From Chloroflexi bacterium UBA4736 (GTDB lineage: Bacteria; Chloroflexota; Dormibacteria; Dormibacterales; Dormibacteraceae): a DNA stretch of 64,000 nt. The notes beneath the pieces were generated by a model. That model was not told the DNA's origin. It worked only from the letters and a program-made list of their open reading frames with translations, and did no database searches. How positions within the stretch are numbered: position 1 is the stretch's first letter; every line of letters starts with the position of its first letter. The stretch is taken from NCBI GenBank assembly GCA_002404015.1, contig DHIW01000104.1, positions 59,935-123,934 of the forward strand. Direction: 5' to 3'. Positions 41,099 through 49,933 of the stretch are shown in pieces. The position numbers were made by a program, and so were the translations under genes.

Positions 41099-42335
41099 GC
41101 TCGCCGACCAGGTAGAGGGAGCCGCAGGCCAGCACTGTCCCGGCCGGTCCCGCCAACCCGCGTGCCGTTTCCAGCGCCGTCGCGGCTGGCAACAGGGCCT
41201 GCCCGGCGCCGTAGGCGCGCGCCATCGCCTCCGGGTCGGCCGCCCGGTCCCCGGCGCTGGCGGCAGCGGTGAACACCACCGCGTCAGGCGCCGCGCCGCG
41301 CAGCAGGCCGAGCATGGCGCTGAGGTCCTTGTCGGCCATGGCTGCGAACACCACCACCAGCCCGGCGCCCGGCACCAGGCGGCGCACGTCGCCCAGGAGG
41401 GCGCCCAGCCCGGCCGGGTTGTGACCCCCGTCCAGGATCACCCGGGGGTGGTCCCCACAGATCTCGAAGCGGCCCGGCCAGCGCGTATCGGCGATGGCTT
41501 CGGCCGAGTCCACCCCAAGGGCGTGGGCGGCTGCTACCGCCAGCGCCGCGTTGGCGGCCTGGTAGGAGCCGATCAAGGGCACGTGGAGGCCATTGTGAGA
41601 GAAGCCGGGCCCATCCAGGCTGAGCTCGGAGCCAGCCCAGCCCAACCACCGGGCCTCCATGCGCAGCTCCCGGCCCAGCCGCCAGAGTGTCGCGTCCCGC
41701 TGGGCGGCGACCGCCGCGATGATCTCCAGGGGGGCGCCTTCAGCGCCCGTCACGACGGTGTTGCCCGTCTTGATCACGCCCGCCTTCTCGGCGGCGATCA
41801 GCTCGACAGTGTCACCCAGGTACTGGGTGTGGTCGAGGGCCACGTTCGTTATGACAGCGACGCCCAGGTCGAGGACGTTGGTCGCGTCCAGGCGGCCGCC
41901 CATCCCGACCTCGGCGACCAGCCGGTCCACGCGGCGCCCTAGGTACTGGAGGGCGAGGGCGATCAACAGCTCGAACTCGGTGGCCTGGCCCAGGCGCGCG
42001 CTCACCGGCTCCAGGCGCGGCAGGAGCTCCGACACGGCGCGTGCGAACTCCGCCTCCGCGATCGGAACGCCGTCCACCTGGACGCGCTCGTTGTAGGAGC
42101 GAAGATGGGGGCTGGGCAGTGTGCCGACGCGCAGGCCGCCGGCCCGCAGGATCGCCTCCAGGAAGGCGGCTGTCGAGCCCTTGCCGTTGGTGCCTGCCAC
42201 GAGGGCGCCCCGCAGCCCACGCTCGGGGTGGCCCAACTCGTCCAGGATCGCCCGGGTCCGCTCCAGGCCGGCCTTGATGCCGAAGCGCCCCAGCCCCGTC
42301 AGGTGCGCCACCGCCTGCTCGTAGTCGAGGGTCAC
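41088..42335 (-). CDS. folC: Folylpolyglutamate synthase / dihydrofolate synthase
   Basis: A 415-residue Mur-ligase-like FolC. Markers: LGRFGIKAGLERTRAIL, the P-loop ALVAGTNGKGSTAAFLEA, SPHLRSYNERVQVDG, LVAEVGMGGRLDATNVL, NVALDHTQYLG and VILDGGHNPAGL. It adds glutamate to folates, and possibly to dihydropteroate. The gene overlaps folD by 4 bp in the folB-larC-folD-folC series. Confidence 0.95.
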   Translation of the reverse strand: MTLDYEQAVAHLTGLGRFGIKAGLERTRAILDELGHPERGLRGALVAGTNGKGSTAAFLEAILRAGGLRVGTLPSPHLRSYNERVQVDGVPIAEAEFARAVSELLPRLEPVSARLGQATEFELLIALALQYLGRRVDRLVAEVGMGGRLDATNVLDLGVAVITNVALDHTQYLGDTVELIAAEKAGVIKTGNTVVTGAEGAPLEIIAAVAAQRDATLWRLGRELRMEARWLGWAGSELSLDGPGFSHNGLHVPLIGSYQAANAALAVAAAHALGVDSAEAIADTRWPGRFEICGDHPRVILDGGHNPAGLGALLGDVRRLVPGAGLVVVFAAMADKDLSAMLGLLRGAAPDAVVFTAAASAGDRAADPEAMARAYGAGQALLPAATALETARGLAGPAGTVLACGSLYLVGELRG

Positions 42336-43171
42336 CCGTCCCGCCGTCGCCGCTCCGCCTCCAGCGTGTTCTTGAGCAGCATGGCGCGCGTCATCGGGCC
42401 GACGCCTCCCGGCACCGGCGTCCGCCAGCCGGCAACCTCGTCCGCCGCCGGGTCCACGTCACCCCGCAGCTTGCCGTCCACGTGCGTTATCCCCACGTCG
42501 ATCACGGCCGCTCCCAGCTTGACCATGTCGGGGGTCACGAACCAGGGCCGGCCGATCGCGGCCACCAGGATGTCCGCCTCGCGGCAGATGGCGGCGAGGC
42601 CGGCCGTGCGGCTGTGGCAGACGGTCACGGTGGCGTTGCGCTGCAGCAGCAGCAGCGCCACCGGCTTGCCGACGATGTTGCTGCGACCTATGACGACCGC
42701 GCGCCGGCCTTCGATCGGGATGCCGTACTCGTCGAGCAGGCGCATCACGCCGCCCGGTGTGCAGGCGACCAGCCCGGGCTGTCCCAACAGCAGGCGGCCG
42801 GCGTTGACGGGGTGGAAGCCGTCCACGTCCTTGGCCGGGTCCACCGCGTCCACGACCTGGCTGACGTCGACCTGGGGCGGCAGCGGCTGCTGGACCAGGA
42901 TGCCGGAGACTGAGTCTTCGCCATTCAGGCGGGCGACCAGCTCCACCACCTGCTCGGTGGTGGCGCCGGCCGGCAGCCGGGGATCGGTGGACTCCATGCC
43001 GACCCTGGCGCAGTCCTGCCGCTTGAGGCGGACGTACGTCTCAGAGGCCGGGTCCTCGCCCACCAGCACGGCGGCCAGGCGGGGGCGCGGCCGGCCCTCG
43101 GCGACGCGGCGCTCGACGGCCAGCCGGACCTCCTCCAGGACCCGGCCCGCCACCTCGGTGCCGCTGATCAA
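42332..43171 (-). CDS. folD: Bifunctional methylene-THF dehydrogenase/cyclohydrolase
   Basis: A 279-residue FolD. Signatures: LAAVLVGEDPASETYVRLKRQDCARVGM with the catalytic Lys in YVRLK, GILVQQPLPPQ, DVDGFHPVNAGRLLLGQ, AVVIGRSNIVGKPVALLLL and PGGVGPMTRAMLLKNTL. It interconverts methylene- and formyl-THF. It starts at ATG (MISGTEVAG), 9 bp after larC ends. Confidence 0.97.
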   Translation of the reverse strand: MISGTEVAGRVLEEVRLAVERRVAEGRPRPRLAAVLVGEDPASETYVRLKRQDCARVGMESTDPRLPAGATTEQVVELVARLNGEDSVSGILVQQPLPPQVDVSQVVDAVDPAKDVDGFHPVNAGRLLLGQPGLVACTPGGVMRLLDEYGIPIEGRRAVVIGRSNIVGKPVALLLLQRNATVTVCHSRTAGLAAICREADILVAAIGRPWFVTPDMVKLGAAVIDVGITHVDGKLRGDVDPAADEVAGWRTPVPGGVGPMTRAMLLKNTLEAERRRRDG

Positions 43172-43179
43172 GGTGGCGG

Positions 43180-44307
43180 TCAGAGGCCCAGCTCCTGGCG
43201 CGCCGCCTGGGCCGCGACCCGCATGACGGCCGCCACTCGGGGACCGCCCAGGCGCCGGCAGTCCTCGTACTCGGGCGCCACGTCGACCGCGCGGCCCTCC
43301 AGCTCTTTGACCTTGACCCTGACCCGGCCGAATGGGGTCTCCACCTCGATCATCCGGCGACCGGCCACGATCCGGCGGGCTCCCGAGACCCGAACACCCA
43401 GAGTCGTGGTGCGTCGCAGCAGCATGCCGGCGAGGCGGTCGGCGTCGGCCGGCTCGGCCATGACCTCGACCAGGTGGCCGGGGCGACCCTTTTTCATCAG
43501 AGCCGGTACAACCGTGACGTCCAGCGCCCCCGCCTCCATCAGGTCCTCGACCAGGGCGGCCAGCAGGTTGGGCGCCATGTCGTCCAGGTTGGTCTGGACG
43601 AGCGAAACGGCCGCCGCCTCGGCCACCGGCTCACCCAGCCAGACGGTCAGGGCGTTGCCGGGTAGCTTGCGGGCTCCGATGCCGTAGCCGACACGGTCGA
43701 TCCGCATGGCCGGCCGCTCGAAGTGGGCAGCGACGGCCAGGATCACGGCTCCCGTGGGCGTGACCAGCTCCAGGTCGCGGTCGTCGGGCTCGAGGACGGC
43801 GCCGGTGCCCGCCAGGACGCGCGCCGTCGCGGGAGCGGTGCGGGGGGCCCGCGGCGCCGGCAGCGGCGAGGCGTGGACGGCGCCGACCCCCAGGGACTCC
43901 AGGAGCCAGAAGGCGCCCACCAGGTCCACGAGGGTGTCGGCGCCTCCCAGCTCGTGAAGGTGGACCTGGTCCGCCGGCAGGCCATGGATCAGGGACTCGG
44001 CCGCGCCCAGGCGGCGAACGGCGTCCAGCGCCTGGTCGCGCACGGCCGGGGGCAGCTCGGCGGCGGCGACGGTCCGCTCCAGCTCCGGCAGGTTCCGAGC
44101 CGGGCCCTCGGCGCACGCGACCAGGACGCGCGTCCCGCCCAGGTGGCCGCGCTCCTCGTGCCGGACCTCGATCGTGACCTCGCGCGCCAGGCCGAGCGCC
44201 TCCACGGCCGCCTCGAGGATCGCGCGGTCGCCGCCCGCGTCCAGCAGCGCGCCCAGCGTCATGTCGCCCGAGATGCCGGACGGGCAGTCGAAATAGGCCA
44301 GTGTCAT
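43180..44307 (-). CDS. larC: LarC, nickel insertion protein of the pincer cofactor pathway
   Basis: A 375-residue LarC that inserts nickel into the thiolated pyridinium cofactor of lactate racemase. Family landmarks: LAYFDCPSGISGDMTLGALLDAG at the start, VHLHELGGADTLVDLVGA, LVTPTGAVIL, RVGYGIGARKLPGNALTVWLGE and the C-terminal VQTNLDDMAPNLLAALVEDLMEAGALDV. It is one uninterrupted frame, unlike LarC1/LarC2 frameshifted versions. It overlaps folB by 4 bp. Confidence 0.95.
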   Translation of the reverse strand: MTLAYFDCPSGISGDMTLGALLDAGGDRAILEAAVEALGLAREVTIEVRHEERGHLGGTRVLVACAEGPARNLPELERTVAAAELPPAVRDQALDAVRRLGAAESLIHGLPADQVHLHELGGADTLVDLVGAFWLLESLGVGAVHASPLPAPRAPRTAPATARVLAGTGAVLEPDDRDLELVTPTGAVILAVAAHFERPAMRIDRVGYGIGARKLPGNALTVWLGEPVAEAAAVSLVQTNLDDMAPNLLAALVEDLMEAGALDVTVVPALMKKGRPGHLVEVMAEPADADRLAGMLLRRTTTLGVRVSGARRIVAGRRMIEVETPFGRVRVKVKELEGRAVDVAPEYEDCRRLGGPRVAAVMRVAAQAARQELGL

Positions 44308-44657
44308 CGGGAGCGCACCACCTCGACGCCGAAGGAGCGGAACTCCCCCTCCAGTGGTGGTCGCTTGTGGACCCGAACCGTGGCCTTCTGTACGCGGGGC
44401 AGCTGGAGAAGGCGCGTGGCGATCCGCTCCGCGACCGCCTCCAGGAGGTGGCAGGGCTCGCCCTCGACGACCTCCTTCACCAGCTCATAGGCGCCGACGT
44501 AGTTGATCGTCTGTTCCAGGTTGTCGGAGCGGGCAGCCTCGCGCAAGTCGCCTTCCAGCTCCACGTCCACGGTGAAGCGCGCGCCCAGCTCGCGCTCGGC
44601 GGGGAACACCCCGTGGCGTCCGTAGAAGGCCATGCCCTCCATGAGGATGCGGTCCAC
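44304..44657 (-). CDS. folB: Dihydroneopterin aldolase
   Basis: A 117-residue FolB forming 6-hydroxymethyl-dihydropterin. It reads VDRILMEGMAFYGRHGVFPAE, QTINYVGAYELVKEVVEGEPCHLLEAVAERIA and a final PPLEGEFRSFGVEVVRS strand. I chose the GTG at VDRILMEG because FolB normally starts MDRIFLKGL. Together with folK/folP, folC and folD, most folate steps are in this window; folE was not seen. Confidence 0.94.
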   Translation of the reverse strand: MDRILMEGMAFYGRHGVFPAERELGARFTVDVELEGDLREAARSDNLEQTINYVGAYELVKEVVEGEPCHLLEAVAERIATRLLQLPRVQKATVRVHKRPPLEGEFRSFGVEVVRSR

Positions 44658-44701
44658 GAGGGCTAATTCTGCGGTGGGACGGCGAACGCCGGCTGGCCGG
44701 G

Positions 44702-44884
44702 CTAGTACCTCCCGGGGCTGCCCGCCAGCGCGTCGTGGGCCAGGCTGCCGAGGACCGCGGTCCCGACGCCGATCCCGATGCCGATCACGAAGTAGCCAGC
44801 CCAGCCCAGCCAGTCGCGGGCCTGGAGGTCCCAGCCCACCAGGCCGATGATCACCGCGAGGATGAACCACATCAGCCTGGCCAT
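44702..44884 (-). CDS. Small two-helix membrane protein
   Basis: Sixty residues starting at the ATG of MARLMWFILAVIIGLVGWDL. Two hydrophobic segments (LMWFILAVIIGLVGW and YFVIGIGIGVGTAVLGSLA) flank a short polar loop. It looks like small GlsB-type or DUF-type membrane proteins but cannot be named. It starts 10 bp after the end of the secreted-protein gene upstream. Confidence 0.55.
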   Translation of the reverse strand: MARLMWFILAVIIGLVGWDLQARDWLGWAGYFVIGIGIGVGTAVLGSLAHDALAGSPGRY

Positions 44885-44894
44885 GGCGCTGACG

Positions 44895-45380
44895 CTAGGT
44901 CGAAGGCGAGGGAGAGGGCCGGCCGCGGCCGCCCCCGGCACCGCCGAAGGCGGCGCCCGTGTTGCCGATGGTGATCGCCGTAGCCTGGATCGTCCCGCTG
45001 GCGTCGGCCTGGCCGATCACCGAGACGGTGGTGTTGGGGGCCAAGTCGGTCGTGGTGCCCTGGGCCGACTTCACGATCCGCACCGTCGGCGAGTAGGCGA
45101 CCTTCACGTCCTTGTTGGTGGTGCGATCGTGGATCGTCAGGGTGCCGCTGCCGACCGCCGTTATCGGTCCGCTGATGGCTCCAGCCGCCGCGTTGCCACC
45201 CGCGGCCGTACCGCCGCCGGTGGCTCCGGCCGCCGCCGCCGCCCCGCCGTTGCCGGCTGCCGAAGTGGCTGCGGCGGGGGTCGCCGAAAGGTGGGTCTGG
45301 GAGTATTTCCAGCCGGCGTAGAAGCCGCCCATCACCCCGATGACTACGACCAGGGCGATGGTGGCGTTGACGGTTCTCAT
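44895..45380 (-). CDS. Exported OB-like protein (DUF5666-type) of the MacAB locus
   Basis: A 161-residue protein with an N-terminal signal anchor (NATIALVVVIGVMGGFYAGW), a long Ala/Gly linker, and a small beta domain: ISGPITAVGSGTLTIHDRTT, VAYSPTVRIVKS, TVSVIGQADASGTIQATAI. The beta part looks like DUF5666/OB modules found in envelope proteins. It ends in a Gly/Arg/Ser tail. It directly follows the MacB permease gene (1 bp gap), so it likely acts with that export system. Confidence 0.7.
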   Translation of the reverse strand: MRTVNATIALVVVIGVMGGFYAGWKYSQTHLSATPAAATSAAGNGGAAAAAGATGGGTAAGGNAAAGAISGPITAVGSGTLTIHDRTTNKDVKVAYSPTVRIVKSAQGTTTDLAPNTTVSVIGQADASGTIQATAITIGNTGAAFGGAGGGRGRPSPSPST

Positions 45381-45381
45381 G

Positions 45382-46638
45382 TCACTCGTACCTCAGTGCT
45401 TCGATCGGGCGGAGCGTGGCCGCCCGGTTGGCGGGATAGATGCCGAAGAACAGCCCGATCCCGACCGACACGCCAAAGGCGAGAAGGACGGAGGGACCCG
45501 ACACGACGGGCGGCGGCAGCGAGGCGATGGCGCCCAGCTTCAGCTGGCCCGTGCCCAGCCAGGCGGCCAGCCCGGCGCCGGCGGCGATGCCGAGTAGGCC
45601 GCCCAGCCCGGACAGGAACATCGACTCGATCAGGAACTGGAGCAGGATGTCGCTCCGCTTCGCCCCGATCGCCTTGCGGATGCCGATCTCCCGGGTCCGC
45701 TCGGTGACGGTCACCAGCATGATGTTCATGATCCCGATGCCGCCGACCACCAGCGAGATGGCGGCGATCGATCCCAGCAGGATCGTCAGCGTCTGGGTGA
45801 CGGAGGTGAAGCTGGCCAGGATGTCCTGCTGGCTCTGGGTCGTGAAATCGGCCTGGGTGGGGTCGCCGATCTTGTGCTGGTTCAGGAGGATGCCGGTCGC
45901 CTCCTGCTGAGCCTGGGTCACCGCGTCAGAGCTGGAGGCCTGGATGATGATCTGGCTGATGTTCTTGCCCCGGCCCCCGGTCAGGTAGGCCCAGGCGGTG
46001 CTGATGGGGACGATCGCCACGTTGTCCTGGTTGCCCAGCGAGGTCGAGCCCTTGGGTGCGAAGACGCCTACCACGCGGAAGCTCTGGCGCTGGATCTTGA
46101 TGGTCTGGCCGACGGCCGCCTGGGGATCGCCGCCGAACAGGTTGTCGACGACGGTCTGACCCAGGACCACGACCTTGGCGCTGCCGGTGACGTCACCCGA
46201 GGTGAACATGGAGCCGGCCGCCATGTCGTAGCTGCGGACCTGGGCGTAGTCCTGGGTGGAACCGCTGGTCTGCGCGAACCAGTTCTGGCTCTGGTAGGTC
46301 ATGACGCCCTGCGCCCCGGTGACCGGGATCGCGGTCGCTATGTGCGGCGCCTGGGTCTGGTCGTTGAGGGCGTCGACGTCGGCCTGGGTCAGGGTCTGGC
46401 CGCTGCCGAAACCCTGGGACACGCCGCCCGACTTGGCGTTGGAGGGGTAGATGTACACGATGTTCGAGCCGAGGGCCTGGACCTGCTGCTGGACCTGGAC
46501 GGCGGCGCCGTTGCCGACCGCCACCAGCAGGATCACCGCGCCGACGCCGATCAGGATGCCGAGCATCGTGAGGCCGGAGCGAAGGCGGTTGGCATTGAGG
46601 CCGTTGAAGGCCAGGCGCAGCGCCTCGATGATGTTCAC
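45382..46638 (-). CDS. MacB-type ABC transporter permease
   Basis: A 418-residue MacB/FtsX-like permease. After [21 protein letters not shown] comes TM1 ([19 protein letters not shown]), a long periplasmic domain ([13 protein letters not shown] ... ), then TM2 in [19 protein letters not shown], the cytoplasmic [15 protein letters not shown] coupling segment and two more helices. It starts at GTG overlapping the ATPase stop. It pairs with the ATPase and HlyD-like protein; the exported compound is unknown. Confidence 0.93.
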   Translation of the reverse strand: MNIIEALRLAFNGLNANRLRSGLTMLGILIGVGAVILLVAVGNGAAVQVQQQVQALGSNIVYIYPSNAKSGGVSQGFGSGQTLTQADVDALNDQTQAPHIATAIPVTGAQGVMTYQSQNWFAQTSGSTQDYAQVRSYDMAAGSMFTSGDVTGSAKVVVLGQTVVDNLFGGDPQAAVGQTIKIQRQSFRVVGVFAPKGSTSLGNQDNVAIVPISTAWAYLTGGRGKNISQIIIQASSSDAVTQAQQEATGILLNQHKIGDPTQADFTTQSQQDILASFTSVTQTLTILLGSIAAISLVVGGIGIMNIMLVTVTERTREIGIRKAIGAKRSDILLQFLIESMFLSGLGGLLGIAAGAGLAAWLGTGQLKLGAIASLPPPVVSGPSVLLAFGVSVGIGLFFGIYPANRAATLRPIEALRYE

Positions 46639-47330
46639 GCGCCGACCTCGAGGCGCTGGGCCTGCTTCACGTCGCTCACGATCAGTCCGTCCTTCAGCCG
46701 CACGACGCGTTTGGTGAACGCCGCGATGTCGTTTTCGTGCGTGATCAGCACCACCGTGCGGCCCGTGTCGTTCAGCCTCACGAGCAGGCGCAGGATGTCG
46801 AGGCTGGACTCGCTGTCCAGGTTGCCCGTGGGCTCGTCGGCGAGCAGGATGGCCGGCTCGGTGACCAGTGCCCTGGCGATGGCGACGCGCTGCTGCTGGC
46901 CGCCTGAGAGCTCGCTGGGCTGATGGCCGGCGCGGTCGGCGAGCCCGACCTCCGCGAGCGCGTTGAGCGCCCGTTCCCGGCGCTGGGTCACGTCGCCCGC
47001 GTAGATCAGCGGCATCTCCACGTTGTGCAGGGCCGAGGAGCGCGGGATCAGGTTGAAGGACTGGAAGACGAACCCGATCTTCCGGTTCCGGATCACCGCC
47101 AACTGGTTGTCGTTCAGCTCCGACACGTCGATGCCGTCGAGCAGGTAGTGGCCCGAGGTGGGTATGTCGAGGCAGCCGACCAGGTTCATGAGGGTGCTCT
47201 TGCCGGAACCCGACGCGCCCATGATGGCGATGAACTCGCCCTCCTCCACCTTCAGGGTTATGCCCTTCAGCGCGTGCACCTCGAGTATGCCCATCCGGTA
47301 GACCTTGGTTACATCCTGGATATCGATCAT
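46635..47330 (-). CDS. MacB/LolD-type ABC transporter ATP-binding protein
   Basis: A 231-residue ABC ATPase. Walker A is [15 protein letters not shown], the Q-loop is in [12 protein letters not shown], the signature is [15 protein letters not shown], Walker B is [13 protein letters not shown] and the switch His is in VVLITHEND. This is the usual sequence of tripartite MacAB-type ATPases. It overlaps both the adaptor and permease genes. Confidence 0.96.
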   Translation of the reverse strand: MIDIQDVTKVYRMGILEVHALKGITLKVEEGEFIAIMGASGSGKSTLMNLVGCLDIPTSGHYLLDGIDVSELNDNQLAVIRNRKIGFVFQSFNLIPRSSALHNVEMPLIYAGDVTQRRERALNALAEVGLADRAGHQPSELSGGQQQRVAIARALVTEPAILLADEPTGNLDSESSLDILRLLVRLNDTGRTVVLITHENDIAAFTKRVVRLKDGLIVSDVKQAQRLEVGA

Positions 47331-49126
47331 CCGCCGCCGCCGCGGGCGCCGCCGCCGCCACCGCCGCCAGCGCCGCCCAGCTGGATGCCGCCGCCGGCGG
47401 TGCCCGCCCGGGTGGTCCCGGTGGTCGTGCGGAGCTGCGGCAGCACCACCTTGTCGCCGACGCTGAGGCCCTGCGTGACCTCGGTCAAGGTGTCGCCGAC
47501 GATCCCAGTCTGGATCCTGGTGCGGACGCTCTTGCCGTTCTGATCCAGGTTCACGAAGGTCCCGCCGCCCAGCCGGGTGACGGCCGAGTTGGGCACGACC
47601 AGGACGTTGGGGGCGTTGGCGGTGGTGACGGTGGCGTTGGTGGTGAGGCCCGACTTCAGCCGGCTGTCGAGGTTGTCCAGCGTCAGCGTGACGTAGTAGT
47701 TCACGACGTTGGAGCTGACGGTCGGGCTCGCCGCGACCGCGAGGACATGCACCGGGATGGTCAGGTTGGCCAGCGCGTCAAAGGTCACGGTCCCCGACTG
47801 CAGGGCCTGCACCTTGGCCGCGTCTGACTCCGCGAACGACACGATCGCCTGGAACGCCTTGTCGTTCATCAGGACCATGAAGGCGCTCGAGGTGCCGGTC
47901 CCGGTACCGGATGCGGGCAGGGGCGCGGTGGTGCCAGGCGCCTGGGCGCCGGAGCTGGCGGTGGTGGCGCCGATCGAGTCGCCGGCCTGGCCCGTCACGG
48001 TCGTGATGACGCCGGTCATCGGGGCGACCAGGGTGGTGGCGTCGAGGTTCGTCTGAGCCGAGTTCACGGCGGCCTGGGCGCCGGCCACCGCCGCCTCCTG
48101 CTGCTGGATGGTCACGGGCCGGTTGACGGCCTGCGTGTTGAAGGCGTCCTGGGCGTTGGTGACTGAGTTCTGGGCCTGCGTTATCGACCGCTGCCCGACC
48201 TGCTGGTCGCTGTTGAACTTGGAGGCGTCGACGCCGTATTTGGCGTTATCGGCCGCGACCCGGGTGTTGTCCGCATTCACCGCCGTGTTGGCCGCCGAGT
48301 AGAGGCTGAGCTGAGGGTTCAGATAGGTATAGGGACTCCCGACTGAGATCGCGCCGGTCCCGCTTGATAGGGCATTGAGATCCGCACGAGCCGTATTCAG
48401 GGCCGCGGAGTAGCCGCCGTTGGGGCTGCTGCAGGAAAGCAGGCCGGAGGCCGTATTGCAGCCAGCCCAGAGCCAGTTCGACACGGCAGAGTTGTAGGCG
48501 TTCTGCAGCCCCGCCTGGGCGGTCTGGTAGCTCTGATAGAAGGCGGAACCCCGGTCGGCGTTGAGCTGCGCCTGGTCGGCGTTGAGCTGCGCCGCGTCCG
48601 CGTTGACCTGGTTCTGGTCGTTGGTGTTGGTCTGGTTCACCTGGTTGACCGCGTCGCTGTAGCTCTGGCGGGCCTGGTCCAGGGAGTGCTGAGCCTGCGT
48701 GAGGGCCGTGCCGTTGAGGGTGTTGCTGAGGTTGGCCTGGGCCGACGCCAGCGACGCCTGCACCTGCTGGAGCGCCAGCTGCGCCGAGGAAGGGTCGATC
48801 TTGGCGAGCACCTGGCCCGCGGCCACGTGGTCGCCGACCCGGACGTCGACCTCGGTCAGCGTCCCCGCCGACCGGAAGCCGAGGCTCTGCTGGGCGGCAG
48901 GCACCAGAGTGCCGGTGGCCGTGACCGCGGACCGGACCGTGCCCATGGTGACGGCCCTGGTGAGGAGGGCGCCGACCGGCGCGGCGGGCGGGAAGAAGAT
49001 GTCGTGCGCGATGAGGAACGCGAGACCTAGAGCCAGCACCCCCAGGAACCCAGCCACCAGGCGGTCGCTGGTGAACAGATTGCGTCGGAGGATCAGGGGA
49101 CGTGGTGACATCTGGGGTAGCGCCAT
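47327..49126 (-). CDS. MacA/HlyD-family membrane-fusion protein
   Basis: A 599-residue adaptor. A membrane anchor ([22 protein letters not shown]) is followed by [40 protein letters not shown], split between barrel and lipoyl strands. An unusually long, Gln/Asn/Ala-rich coiled-coil hairpin runs about residues 120-340. Lipoyl return strand [20 protein letters not shown] and barrel domain follow. The C-terminus is poly-Gly. The hairpin is longer than in E. coli MacA, though no outer-membrane partner gene is seen. Confidence 0.88.
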   Translation of the reverse strand: MALPQMSPRPLILRRNLFTSDRLVAGFLGVLALGLAFLIAHDIFFPPAAPVGALLTRAVTMGTVRSAVTATGTLVPAAQQSLGFRSAGTLTEVDVRVGDHVAAGQVLAKIDPSSAQLALQQVQASLASAQANLSNTLNGTALTQAQHSLDQARQSYSDAVNQVNQTNTNDQNQVNADAAQLNADQAQLNADRGSAFYQSYQTAQAGLQNAYNSAVSNWLWAGCNTASGLLSCSSPNGGYSAALNTARADLNALSSGTGAISVGSPYTYLNPQLSLYSAANTAVNADNTRVAADNAKYGVDASKFNSDQQVGQRSITQAQNSVTNAQDAFNTQAVNRPVTIQQQEAAVAGAQAAVNSAQTNLDATTLVAPMTGVITTVTGQAGDSIGATTASSGAQAPGTTAPLPASGTGTGTSSAFMVLMNDKAFQAIVSFAESDAAKVQALQSGTVTFDALANLTIPVHVLAVAASPTVSSNVVNYYVTLTLDNLDSRLKSGLTTNATVTTANAPNVLVVPNSAVTRLGGGTFVNLDQNGKSVRTRIQTGIVGDTLTEVTQGLSVGDKVVLPQLRTTTGTTRAGTAGGGIQLGGAGGGGGGGARGGGG

Positions 49127-49150
49127 GCCGGCCGATACTGTGCCGAAATA

Positions 49151-49189
49151 CTTAGAAGAACCTAAGAAGGGCCATTAAGGAATCTAAAG
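49151..49189. promoter_or_regulatory. Candidate OmpR/PhoB-type operator upstream of the macA-like gene
   Basis: On the minus strand two similar blocks, TTAGATTCCTTAA and TTAGGTTCTTCTAA, start exactly 22 bp apart, i.e. two helical turns, as in winged-helix response-regulator sites. The second block also forms CTTAG-N6-CTAAG. The pair lies between ccdA and the adaptor gene, in an AT-richer patch that must hold the export operon promoter. Confidence 0.45.
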
Positions 49190-49897
49190 GGGAGGCCACT
49201 TCAGGCGGGCATAAATCTCGAGCGCTGGGGACAGCAGCTCCGTGAACCGGCCCAGGAACACGAGGACGCCCATGGCCACCAGTAGCGTCCCGCCCGTCGC
49301 GTTGATCGCCGCCGCATGCCGGCGCAGCCAGCCGCTGAGCGCGCCGAAGCGATCCATGAACGCGGCCGCCAGCAGGAAGGGGACGCCCAGGCCCAGCGAG
49401 TAGAGGAGCAGGAGCGCTGCCCCCAACAGGACGGTGCCCTGGCTGCCGGCGAGCAGCAGGATGGAGCCCAGGACGGGACCTATGCAGGGTGTCCAGCCGA
49501 TCGCGAAGGCCAGCCCCAGCAGCAGGGCCCCCGAGGGCCCCGGCCGCACGTGCTCCAGCAGCGGCCGGCCCTCGCGCATCAGGAGCCCGGGCCGGACCAG
49601 GCCCAGGAGGACCAGCCCCAGCACCACGATCACGGCGCCTGAGATCCGCTCCAGGAGCACCTTGTTCTCCAGCAGCAGCTGTCCGATCGCCGAAGCAGCC
49701 GCTCCCAGCGCCGTGAACACGGCGGCGAAGCCCGCGACGAACAGCCCGGCCGCCAGCAGCGTCCGGCCCCGGCCGGCGCTGACGCCGGACATGAACGAGA
49801 CATAACCAGGCACCAGGGGCAGCGTGCACGGCGAGCTGAAGGAGAGCACGCCCGCGGCGATCGCGAGTAATGGCAGGGCAGGGCCGCTGAACGTCAT
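49184..49897 (-). CDS. ccdA: CcdA-type cytochrome c biogenesis / thiol-disulfide transporter
   Basis: A 237-residue six-helix DsbD/CcdA-like protein carrying reducing equivalents across the membrane. The paired cysteines lie in GVLSFSSPCTLPLVPGYVSF (first helix) and GLAFAIGWTPCIGPVLGSIL (fourth helix). I chose the ATG giving MTFSGPALPLL. It could serve heme attachment in the c-type cytochrome at 13 kb or other extracytoplasmic thiol reactions. The stop codon overlaps the candidate operator. Confidence 0.92.
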   Translation of the reverse strand: MTFSGPALPLLAIAAGVLSFSSPCTLPLVPGYVSFMSGVSAGRGRTLLAAGLFVAGFAAVFTALGAAASAIGQLLLENKVLLERISGAVIVVLGLVLLGLVRPGLLMREGRPLLEHVRPGPSGALLLGLAFAIGWTPCIGPVLGSILLLAGSQGTVLLGAALLLLYSLGLGVPFLLAAAFMDRFGALSGWLRRHAAAINATGGTLLVAMGVLVFLGRFTELLSPALEIYARLKWPPL

Positions 49898-49933
49898 GCC
49901 AGGGCAATCTCTCACAAGTAGGGGGCGCCAGCC

